Shown here one piece after another: positions 1 through 9,220 of a DNA stretch of 64,000 nucleotides. Numbering within the stretch: the stretch's first letter is position 1; each line of letters begins with the position of its first letter. Origin of the DNA: Trebouxia sp. TZW2008 (Eukaryota; Chlorophyta; Trebouxiophyceae; Trebouxiales; Trebouxiaceae); NCBI GenBank assembly GCA_002118135.1, contig BDIU01000200.1:104647-168646 (forward strand), in the 5' to 3' direction. The notes beneath the pieces were generated by a model. The model was not told the DNA's origin, searched no databases, and saw only the letters and a program-made list of their open reading frames with translations. The position numbers and the translations under genes were made by a program.

Positions 1-347
1 AGCTCCTTGCTGGGTTTGTGAACTAAAGCTGGGAGGTTGAGCTTAATTCTCCTATTGCTACGTATGTCAGAAGGGCTCAACTCAAAAACCTGGGCCTCTT
101 CAGGTCTGAGAAGGAATTGCTTGATGGACAGGCTTGAAAGTTTGTATTCTGTCTCTTGCTTAAATTTGGTGAAATCATTGCCAAGAACAGCCACATTGGT
201 TGAACCAACATCAAAACCATTGGGCAGCTTTTGCAACCCACGTTTGATGCACGCAAGGACCATTGCCAGGCGGAGCTTCTCTGCATCTGAAATGCTTTCA
301 GAAAGTAGCCCTGCTTCTTCTGCTACTTTGTGGCTAATCACGGCTAG
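1..347 (-). CDS. 3' part of an unknown gene (one exon, runs off the window edge)
   Basis: One open exon on the minus strand begins just after an acceptor (CTTTTGCAG, ending at 348) and stays open to the window edge. Its 115 codons read as ordinary soluble protein: an acidic helical start (KVAEEAGLLSESISDAEKLR), then a Gly/Asn-rich stretch and a charged end (SDIRSNRRIKLNLP). The plus frame over the same bases also lacks stops, but it is basic and Ser-rich with no usable splice context. I recognise no family. The gene is transcribed leftward, so its stop lies outside the window. Its upstream exons are probably among those described for 348-1330. Confidence 0.55.
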
Positions 348-1330
348 CTGCAAAAGGCAGAAGTGAGTAGCTGCAAACACAAGCAGAGGACAGCAGTGCT
401 TCGTGCACATGTGTGTGCAAGGTGTTGGTGTGCTGAACATACAGAAAAAGATCCCATTGTGCACCGGTGCAGCAGCAGATTCAGAGCAAGTGCCTCAAGC
501 ATGATGATCATTGTGACAGCACTTGCATGTGAATATGCCCTTGCAAAAGCTCAAGCCGTTGAACAGAACATGTTTGCACAGCTTTAAGGGCATGTTGCAC
601 AGTACCTCATCAACAGATACTGAGCCAACTCCTGGTTTTGCAGATTGAGCTGCACAAACCAATTTGACTGCTTCACAGGCTGTCTGGTCAGATTTAAATA
701 TGGGTGGTCTCCAGGCTAAACTTGGCGTTTGCCTTGAGTGGCCTGGAGACAAACATGACAAGTTTCTATATTCACTCATCAACATCACTACGTCAGTAGA
801 TCTAACAGAGTCAGCCCTCAGCAACACGTGGGCAAGGACCTGTGGTATCAAGCTTTGCCAGGACAGCACCAACAACGATATTAATTTGCAACATGTTGCA
901 CAGGGTGTGTATACAGGCTGCTTGCAACAAAGTCCCAATAAAGCTTTACACTCTGAAAGCTTGCACTTTCTAAGTACCTGCTAAGTTTGATGCAGGTCTT
1001 TGCTGTGGCCTTACAGGAGGTTTCATCAGCTGCCTGCAACACAAGCGGCTGCCATTCTTAGGCAACATGCATGAATGGATCATCATTGCCCTGTGTCTAT
1101 GAAGCCTTGAAGTTTGATGCAGCTTGCGTTGAGCTGTCCTGCCAAGACAAGCTCAGCAGCAGCACAAAGCTGGGTCAGAGGTTCGGCGTCCGCCAATTCT
1201 GACTCCCGAAGTCTCCTTTTGGCGTCACGCCTGACCTCGCTGCAGCAAACGTCCGCACAGGAAGTACCCCAGCTATAGCTGGATGCACCCCATTCTCGAT
1301 TGCACGAAGCTTGGACGAACGTCATTGAAG
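348..1330 (-). other. Probable intron plus candidate upstream exons of the unknown minus gene
   Basis: Several short open segments with correct splice signals lie here, but I cannot join them with certainty. 649-606 (44 nt) follows TTTGTGCAG and ends before GTACTG; it encodes a helical segment (LNLQNQELAQYLLM). 1325-1083 starts with an ATG and encodes an Arg/Glu/Ala-rich stretch (EVRRDAKRRLRESELADAEP), which would suit a first exon. The 1330-1530 stretch just upstream is richer in CpG and could be the promoter. The links between these pieces and the 1-347 exon are inference. Confidence 0.3.
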
Positions 1331-1934
1331 CTGCCTGGTCCGTGTCGAGCACGGATTGTTAAGAAATGCAGCGGTGGTGATGTGAGCCGTACACAGTGTT
1401 ATGCCACCTGAGCTCTTAAATAAGTTGAATTTGAATTCGCTGCCGCGACTAGCCGAACATCGCAAACACAGCCGACTATCTACATGCGCCGTCGAGCTGG
1501 GGCAGGTCAGCAGAGTACTCACTGTGCCATCTCGTGTGAATCAACAGGTAGGCTACCAGGCCCTGCTAAGCTGAAGCTACCAGCCAATCATACATTGTAA
1601 GTAAAAGGCAGATCTGAAGTGCGCTTGAGGGTGACGGTGATTGTCTCAACATACTGTGGCATTGCGCGATACAGGCCAAAATTTGCTGGAAAAAAAAGCA
1701 TACCGTCTGCCATTGGGCGCTGTGACTGGCATCTTGTGATGCATGTAGCCTTTGACTGTCAATGTTGGACATCCATATCTGTGCCCAACTGTGAGTAGCC
1801 TAAGAGTTGTGCTGCACCAGATGCCTTGACTGCAGGACTGCTGCTCAGACTCTACTGACTCAGGACAATCATATCTGAGACCTGTAAATACAGGAGAATG
1901 TGTGTTGCCTTGCATCACCAGCTGGTCACATCAT
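1331..1934. other. Intergenic stretch, no gene seen
   Basis: Only short stop-interrupted frames are present. The left part is probably the promoter of the unknown minus gene. The right part lies beyond the end of the MATE gene and its downstream echo. Confidence 0.4.
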
Positions 1935-2160
1935 GACTGCTGTGAAAGTTCCTGAGCAAACTGACTTGAGTCAGGCTTGTCTGCATCTTGCTGCAGTAGA
2001 CCAGCTATCTCAAATCCAATATCAACATTACCATCCTGGTGTACCTCGTCTTGCACACTGATGCCATTCAAGCTTGCTGATGATGATTGTGCAACTCGCT
2101 ATGCTGCTTTTTTGGCTTGACGGCTTCAGGCCGTGCGCCACATGAGGGCGTAGGAATATC
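1935..2160 (-). repeat. Decayed tandem copy of the last MATE exon, beyond the stop codon
   Basis: On the minus strand this segment repeats the MATE terminal exon (2231-2508) from its MWRT motif through the AKKAA and RVAQ segments to the acidic Gln-rich tail (AGLLQQDADK). It carries a TGA after MWRTA and a second stop after AKKAA, so it cannot encode the protein. It lies downstream of the functional stop at 2231. Confidence 0.85.
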
Positions 2161-2230
2161 TGACAACTGCCAAAACTAGTCCAAGAGTCAAGCTTTGTTG
2201 GGTTGCTGCAGCAGCCAGCCAGTCAACCCA

Positions 2231-5200
2231 TCAATGCTGTGCAAGCTCCTGTTCATATTGCCTGTAGTCAGACTTGTCTGCATCTAACTGCAGCAGACCA
2301 GCCACTTCAGCTTCACTATCAACTGCATTATCTTGATCTGATTCATTCTGCACACTGACGTCATGCAAGCTTGCTGATGACGGCTGTGCAACTCGCTGTG
2401 CTGCTTTTTTGGCCTCAAGACTCCAGTCTGTGCGCCACATGATGAAGTAGAAGCTTGCGTCTGTTGCAGCAGCACCTACTACAATGCCCAAGCATAGACC
2501 TTGGACGCCTGCAAACAGGTCAGCCATCAGCAGCGATAAGTGACAGATAGGCCGACAGATAGGCCGATTAGTCAACTGTGCAGCAAGGTTGATGCCTGCT
2601 GCAGCTAGTCATGGCTTAGTGTTGCTTACCTAGATGCAACTAAAATGCAAGCAGCGCTGCTGTGCAAAGACCCAAGCAGTGAAAACTGCCTGAAAGGCTA
2701 GGCGTCAGCCATGTTTCACAGCTTGCAAGGCCACAGCCCGCTGCACAAGGATGGTTTTGCCTGCCGCAGCCAGGACTGGCCTTACTTAGAGACAACTGGA
2801 CAGCAAGCTGCAGCAGGCGGGCCTGATAGCAAGTGGCTGTGTAAAGTGTCAGGCATCGGCCGTGCTGCTTAAAGCTTGCAAGGTATCAGCACAAGGCACA
2901 GCAATGTTGCAGCTAGGATGGCCTCATCCAATTGAAGACGGAATGCAAGCGACGCTGCAGTAGGCAGACCCAACAGATACTAGCTGGCCAAAGTGCATGC
3001 AGCTCCCTGCTTGCCTGACGCCTCACCAGCCCCCCGAACGTCACTGGCAGCCCATCAAACCTGACAAAAAAACTGATGGCCCTAACCTAGATGCAACTTG
3101 AAGGCAAGCAAGGCTGCCACAGGCAAACCCAGCAGATAGTAGCTGGCCAAAAAGCAAGGGGCTGCCACCCCCTGCTTGCCTGTGCCCCTCACCAGCCCCC
3201 TCAAGAGTTACTGACAGCCTATAAAAGATGACAACAGATGACGGCTCTTACCTAGATGCAACTTGAAGGCAAGCAAAGCTGCCACCGGTAGACCCAGCAG
3301 ATAGTAGCTGGCCAAAGTGCATGGCGCTGCCGCCCCCTGCTTGCCCGCCCCCCTCATCACCCCCCCTAGGGTCACAGACAGCCCATCAAAGATAACAAAG
3401 AGCGCCAGAACCGTCAGCACTGAGCCTGCAACTGCCAGCAGCTGAGGATCTGCACTGAAGAGGAGTGCCCAGTAGTGCCTGCGACAGAAAAGTTCATGTT
3501 TTCTTTCCTGTGATGATTTGACATGTGGCCTTTGAAAGTAAAGTAGCCATGCAGTGAACAAGAAGAAGAGGCGCATCAAGTGTCCAGTCAGCGCTTGAAT
3601 GCCTACATGATTGCTGAATGATTGCAATGAAGAGATGCTCATGAAACAACCCAACTTCCAAGAGCGCGAGTCGATTTTGAAGCCCCTCCAGATCAGGCAC
3701 AATAGCTCTGCTGATGCACATGCTGCAGGACAGACTTGCAGCAGAAGAAGAGAAGCAGTCTCAGAATTGTCGCCTGAAGGAAAAGAGGAACTTGCTGAGG
3801 CAGCAGATGATTGGTAGCACCAGAGCCAAGCCAAGGTTGCAAACCTGCTGAGCCACTTTTGAATTTCTAGCACCAACCTCATTTGAAACCCTTGTCGAGA
3901 TGGCAGCCGCCATTAGACAGCGTGCTGTACAACAGATGTTGCACAGAACTGGAGAAGAAGAGGAGCAGGCTGAGTGGTCTCGTATGAGGAAGAAGAGCAC
4001 CAAGCTGAGGCAGCAGGTGGCCCCCAGCACCAAAGCCAAGCCCAGGTTACAAACCTGCTGAGCCACTTTTGGGTTGCCTGCACCTAGCTCATTGGAAACT
4101 CTTGTATCAACAGAAGCCTCCGTGCCATTGAACAGTGCGACAAACAGTTAATGTTGCACAAGACTGGAGAAGAAGCGGAGCAGGTTGCATCGTCTCACCT
4201 GAAGGAGAAGAGGAGCAGGCTGAGGCAACAGGTAGCTGCCAGCACCAGAGCCAAGCCCAGGTTGCAAACCTGCTGAGCCACTTTGGGATTGCCAGCTCCC
4301 AGCTCATTAGAAACCCTTGTAGAGACAGCCGCTGCCATGCCATTGGACATCATGAAGCATAAGTCATTTGTGGTGTTGTATATGGCCATTGCAGACAGCT
4401 GCAGGGCTGGTGCGGGCAACAGCCCTGCCATCATGACAGCAATCTCCAGAGCCCACCACTCGGACGCCAATAGCACACCTGCATCACATAGACAGCCTTG
4501 GAAGAAGAGGAGAAGCAGGTAGATAGCATGAAGCATATATCATTCATGGCGTTGTAGATGGCAATTGCAGGCAGCTGCAGGGCTGTTAGAGGCAACAGCC
4601 CTGCCAGCATGACGGCAACCTCTTGAGCCGAAAACTCTGACGCCAGCAGCACATCTGCAAGTGAACAATGGCAGTTTTAGGAGACAGCAGCAGTCATGCT
4701 ATTGATTGATGTGAAGCACAGATATGTGCAGTGTGGTAGATTGCCATTGCAGACAGCATGATGGCAAGCTTCAACATCTAAATTTGAAATTCAAATTGGA
4801 ATAAAAAGGACAAAAGGAAGTATGCGCTGTCGGGCATCTCAATGGCAGCCTCTAAGAGTTCCAGCAGCCCAAGGTTGCTGTCCCAAGAGCTGCAACCTAT
4901 AGAAAGCTGACCATTGCAATTTAGCTTCGAGCAGAAAACTTCCGCTGACTGCAAGCTGGGTTGGCAAAGGCACTATACGTCCAATGAGCACTGCCTAACG
5001 GCATGCACAGAGTTGGCAGCAAAATCACACCCTGTTGCGGCTTCACAAAGACGTATTTATGCACAGGCGGTGCCGCTGACACGCATTTAAACATGAACAC
5101 ATCGTTGTGAAGCACCAGCAATGTGCGCTTTTGCTGCCAAATGTGTGCATGCCAATCAGCAGTCGCCACCTGCTACGTTGCCAAGCTGGCTTGCACTTTC

Positions 5201-8200
5201 CAAAGAGAATTTGTATGTTGCTGCGCTGGCTTCAGTCCTCAGCTTGAGTTCAAGCAAGGAAGGGTAGGGCAGGGCAGGGCAGGGCAGGGCAGGGCAGGGC
5301 AGGGCAGGGCAGGGCAGGGCAAAGGGCACTTACAGGGCAGGGCTAGCCTGAGGTAGGGGCCCCAGTCTTGGAGGCATTCCTTGGACCAGCCAGGCCATGT
5401 GTTCTCGTTATTCTGTAGCAAATATACTCATGTCAACTTATGATGACATTGTCTGTATGAACCCTACGCTTGGGTCCCTATATACTGTCATACATGACAG
5501 TGACTTGTATCGGCTGACTGATTGATAGAAGCAGCATCACGCTTCATCTCATCTGCCGATTGGACAGTATTGGCTGGGCACTTGTTGCTCGACCACACAC
5601 GCAAGCAACGCATACAGCAGAGTCTGTCAACTTGCAGCAAGCCAGAGCAGCAATGAGCAGCTTCACATGGTAATACTGAGCTCTTCAAATACAGTCGAGT
5701 GATTGCAGCACTCAGACAAACATCAATTCATCGTCCTGTATGTAGTGATCTCCTGTAAGCTGATGGTAGCAGGCTGCAACATGCAGCTTGCACCAGGTAA
5801 TACTGCAGTGACTTGATACACTTATTAATAAGCGTGGCCATGCATGCAGTGATCTCCTGCAAGCTAGTGGTGTCAAAACTTCATGTACAGCTTGTACTAT
5901 GCTAGATGCAGTGACCCAAACCAGTCACCAACAAGCCATGTCCACACATGCAATGATGTCCTGCAAGCTGTTGGTGTCGAGCCGCAACATGCAGCTTGTG
6001 CTGAGTATCACTGACCTTGAAGTACTTGATGTAAGTGAGCAGCAACAGCACTTGCAGCCAGGTTGAGATCGACGAAGCCAGAGCAGCTCCCACATACCCC
6101 ATGCCTGTATAGCATTGCACCTGATCATCATCACATTGAACAGCAACACTTGTCACACATTTTGGCAGAGGTTTTGAGTGTTTGGGGCCAGAAATCTCCC
6201 TGGCCAGACCACCTTTCCCTGTGCTGTTATCATGGGTTGGTTGAAAAAGGGCACGACACTGACTGCCTGCAACATTGTGTAGTCTACGCATCAGATGATT
6301 GCCAAAGCAGCTCCTGCAGACCCTGTACGTGCAGGTTCTGGCAAGGATAGTATGCTTCAAGCGTGCAAGGCAAAACACGTAGGGGCAGGACTTGAAGCCA
6401 GGTGCAGAAGCCAGAGCAACTCCCACATACCCCATGCCTGCATGACATTGCAGAGTATTGACAGCAACAACTGACTCTGACTCAAGTCTGAGACCCTAAA
6501 GAAGAACCTATCTAGCCCATAGATGCAGATGCAGGTGACAGCTGGGTGCAGCGCAAGCACAACAGCACTGGTCACAGCATTTATAGCCCTTATTCTGGAC
6601 CCTAGCAAAGAACCTACCTAAACCATAGATGCAGTTCCAGGTGACAGCTGGGTGCAGAGCAAGCAAAATAGCAGTATCCCAGCAACAGCAAATTTAGCCC
6701 TGATGCTGGACCCTAGCAAAGAACCAGACTACCACTTTCTCAGCCCACAAATGCAGATTTGACTGACAGATGGATGAAGAGAAGGCACAATGGCTGTTGA
6801 CAGCAGCATCTGCTTAGGTCCAAACCCTAAGAAGAAACCTACCTAGCCCATAGATGCAGACCCAATTGACAGCTGGGTGCAAAGCAAGCACGACAGCGCT
6901 GGTCACCACTTGTGGCCGCACAATGCCTTGAAACACCAGGTATCTTGTGGTGGTCACAAAAGTACCGTAACCAAAAACGCCTGGTAGAGCCCACCTGCAT
7001 AACATCAAAGGAATTGTCAGTGTTGCATTATTTTGGAATTTGGCTTATGCAATAGCCCATGAGTTATGCAGCAAGGACGGCAAAAGTAGATTGGGCTCAC
7101 ACAGAAACTTTTAGCTACAGCGTCCTGGGACATACAGCTGATTCATCTTAACACAGCAACAGCAACAAAATTGACACCGGCCTTCTTCATTGATGAACTG
7201 CAACCACCACCTCCCCCGCAGTCCCCGCCTCCGTCTAACCCTCAAATGGCCCCTTTTTGCTGCATGAGCACAAGCGCAAGAAGCAAACAGGTGGGCGCGC
7301 CTGATGTAGGTGGTGATCAAATTGCCAATTGCCAAAACTTGATAGCCCTTTCCCTGTTGATGCATTCTAAACACCCTCCTCACTTGTCTTCTAGTACCTG
7401 GCAAAAACAAAAGCAACAAGCATGAAGCCAATAAGCTAGTCGAGTAAGTAGAATGAGCGCGCCTGATTCAGGCAGCAGTCATGCTAGCAACAGCACCAGT
7501 CTGACATCCCATTCAAAGTAAAGGCTCAGCCCCATTTGCAACAAACTTTTTTTCCCCACATCCTCCTCAAATGCATGGTAGCAACAGCATCAGTGTGCTC
7601 TCCCCCCTTCCGCCCCCACCCCTTCCGTTTGCAGTATAGGCTTGGCAAGTCCCATTTATTGCGCACCCACCCCTTTCCCCTCCCCCGCCCCAGGATCTAA
7701 TCAATGTCAAGCACAGAAGTTCAGATAAGAACATTGAGCGTGCCTGATATAGACAGCACTGCTGGTAGCAACAGCGTCAGTTTGCTCACCAAGATGCAGT
7801 AAAGGCTTGACAAACCCCCTTTACTTTCCACCCCACCCCCCTACTGTAACCCCCCATTGTAACCCCCCATCGACCCCCTCCCCCCCCCCTCCCCCCGGCG
7901 CCCCGGGACAATCATTGTCAAGCACAGAAGCATCATGTGGGGGAGAGCATGCATGCCTGATATAGTTCGCGGTCATAGTAGCAACAGCATCAGTCTGGCC
8001 TCCAAGTTGCAACAAAGGCTTGGCATACAACAGTATGGCAGCAAGCGGTGTAGCTGCCACAAAGACGATGATGAGTGCCCTCTGATACACTCGCCCAACC
8101 ATCAGGAAATTTTCAGCGCCATAAGCCTGCATAGCACACCATTTGCCGTTGAATCACAAATAGGAACATTATCATCATGAAAATTTGCTTTCCATCACAA

Positions 8201-8932
8201 AAAGCAACATCATCGTCACATAAAAGAGAGACTGAAATTTTACACATGATCATATGAATTGGTGTAATTGAACCATTACTCACCGCATGGAGCAATGTCT
8301 GAGGCCAGCCAACAAGGCTGGCCGCATGTATCACACAGTTGCAATGACTACGTGTTCATGCTTGAAGGGCATTTCGTAATTCCACATTTGCACTAAAGCA
8401 TGTCATGTTGCAATGAAGTGACTACATCTGGCTTGCATTGTCCTATGGGTGGTGTGGATATGGGCTGCATGATGGTACGAGCTTCAAATTGCTCATGCCC
8501 TGACGTTGTACAGTGTTCCGTCAATATAACAAATGCATTGGTTACCAAAACATTGTCCTTACATCGAATTGTCTTTACGCAGAAGTACCACTGCAGTCAG
8601 AATGCAGTGCTTGGTTCCTGGTTGCATTTAGCTTACATCAAGAATGTCCTTACATCAAGTGTCTTTATATTGAGAGTTTACTGTACCTGGCCACATAAGG
8701 TGCTCATGCCTCCTGTGAGCCCCCCAATGATCCCCAGACCAACGACGCTGGTTAGGGATCCTCCCAGTGCTGCAGCAGCCAGCTCGGCTGATCCGAGACG
8801 CCCCACAAACAGTACACTCGTGAACCCTACAAGCCTGTTGAGCAGAAAGTTTGCGGACACAGGGATGGACAGCCGCATCAGGCTGAAAAACTCAGCCTTG
8901 TGGGTGGACCGTGCGCTTCGTAGCCCGTCCAT
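2231..8932 (-). CDS. MATE family efflux transporter (8 exons, 506 aa)
   Basis: A multidrug and toxic compound extrusion carrier: a polytopic membrane protein that exports organic cations or metabolites in exchange for H+ or Na+. Minus-strand exons are 8932-8687, 8126-7957, 6994-6843, 6104-6016, 5412-5334, 4478-4199, 3478-3252 and 2508-2231. They total 1521 nt and keep phase at every junction. In order they encode the first two helices (FTSVLFVGRLGSAELAAAAL), the GRVYQRALI and LGGQTDAV segments, LPGVFGYG, the IYGLGMGYVGAALASS region, TWPGWSKE, and LLASEWWALEI with STRVSNELGAGNP (a MATE signature). The last exon is a long acidic Gln/Asp-rich cytosolic tail. Exon 2 needs a GC donor (CAG|GCATGC). 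The ATG at 8932 is the first in frame after a TGA. Substrate and membrane are unknown. The introns contain many decayed copies of the flanking exons. Confidence 0.93.
2925..3236 (-). repeat. Two decayed echoes of MATE exon 7 tail plus donor
   Basis: Two successive copies of the 3' half of exon 7 (functional at 3252-3478) follow it in the intron. The nearer copy (about 3085-3236) has a 1-nt insertion and the farther one (about 2930-3070) a 1-nt deletion; both shift frame. The nearer keeps a GT donor and the farther has lost it. Unit length is about 150 bp. The remaining 2510-2925 intron has no clear further structure. Confidence 0.85.
3780..4160 (-). repeat. Two decayed echoes of MATE exon 6 tail
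   Basis: Two copies of the exon 6 end lie downstream of the functional exon (4199-4478). Both still read from the STRVSNE region through VAQQVCNLGLALVL. The copy near 3990-4110 lost its donor (a CATACG sequence replaces the GT site). The copy near 3780-3905 reads SNEVGARNSKV and has a GC at the donor position (TTCAG|GCGACA). Each is preceded by a shortened remnant of the upstream helix. Confidence 0.85.
4540..4770 (-). repeat. Upstream echoes of MATE exon 6 head
   Basis: A copy at about 4540-4652 starts after its own CTTGCAG acceptor and reads VLLASEFSAQEVAVMLAGLL through the next helix to FMLS, then runs into unrelated sequence. A weaker copy at about 4680-4765 retains the AMAIY segment. 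The functional copy (4478-4199) has the conserved EWW motif and continues into STRVSNELGAG, which is why it was chosen. Confidence 0.8.
5266..5330. repeat. AGGGC pentanucleotide minisatellite next to a MATE splice donor
   Basis: About eleven AGGGC units lie inside the intron, a few bases beyond the donor of MATE exon 5 (exon end 5334). The exon itself ends in two GCCCT units on the coding strand, so the array looks like an expansion of the exon-end sequence. Confidence 0.9.
5740..6010. repeat. Tandem repeats of about 110 bp in the MATE intron after exon 4
   Basis: Three related blocks (near 5745, 5860 and 5955) each carry a CTCCTGCAAGCT-like core followed by a TGCAGCTTG-type segment. They repeat the intron start just beyond exon 4 (6016). 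The 5413-5740 remainder of the intron shows no coding signal. Confidence 0.6.
6365..6440 (-). repeat. Upstream echo of MATE exon 4 head
   Basis: After its own TGCAG acceptor the segment repeats GMGYVGVALAS of exon 4 (functional at 6104-6016), then diverges and lacks the donor. Confidence 0.8.
6490..6830 (-). repeat. Three decayed echoes of MATE exon 3 tail
   Basis: Three copies of the exon 3 end lie downstream of the functional exon (6994-6843). The best preserved (about 6490-6580) still reads SAVVLALHPAV and IYGL. The others (about 6600-6690 and 6740-6800) are frameshifted or diverged. Confidence 0.85.
7260..7830 (-). repeat. Several decayed echoes of MATE exon 2 tail, with GC donors
   Basis: Copies of the exon 2 end lie near 7735-7815, 7570-7650 and 7450-7550, with a short remnant near 7290. 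They retain fragments of the LLQLGGQTDAVATM coding and of the YIR end. The 7735, 7450 and 7290 copies keep CAG followed by GC at the donor position, as the functional exon does. Confidence 0.8.
7808..7912 (-). other. G-rich run in the MATE pre-mRNA (C-rich on the plus strand)
   Basis: Long C runs on the plus strand, several of six or more, become G runs in the minus-strand transcript of MATE intron 2. Multiple closely spaced G tracts could fold as a G-quadruplex. No coding function is seen. Confidence 0.55.
8511..8683. mobile_element. TIR element (MITE-like, about 173 bp) with TA flanks
   Basis: The ends are imperfect inverted repeats: CAGTGTTCCGTCAATATAA on the left against CAGTAAACTCTCAATATAA read inward from the right. 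TA dinucleotides flank both ends (8509-8510 and 8684-8685). The interior has repeated TGTCCTTACATC-like motifs. The CAGT-type TIR and TA duplication resemble Tc1/mariner (pogo-like) derivatives. It sits at the 5' end of MATE intron 1, where its right TA supplies the T of the GT donor. Confidence 0.75.
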
Positions 8933-9220
8933 GTGTCAACGTATAGGCGTAAATCGTATCGGTCGACCGTGCGCTTGGATTCCGGAAGTACAATTGCAAA
9001 CTATGGGGAGGCTGCAGGTCGGAAAGACGCCGCAGAGGGCGCCGGCTGTGAGTACACTTGAACAGCCTTCAAGGCGAAGGATGGTGCACAGGTCGGAGTC
9101 TGATCGCATATTCAGGTGTGAGCTGAAGGCTTCACGCTTTACTCAAGAATTCAGCCAACAAATAAAAGGCAGCGAATTAGCATTTGCTACAGGCGAGCGC
9201 TTGAGCGTCCGTGATCAAAC
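8933..9220. promoter_or_regulatory. Divergent promoter between the MATE and PILS genes
   Basis: Only 288 bp separate two divergent start codons (8932 minus, 9221 plus), so both promoters must lie here. The sequence is richer in CpG than the surrounding introns. I see no firm TATA box or identifiable operator. Confidence 0.6.

Noticed and set aside
3780..4110. Possibility that these MATE exon 6 tail copies are the functional exon
   Set aside because: One lacks a donor and the other has only a GC donor and altered conserved residues. The 4478-4199 copy has the EWW and GAGNP motifs, a GT donor and correct phase.
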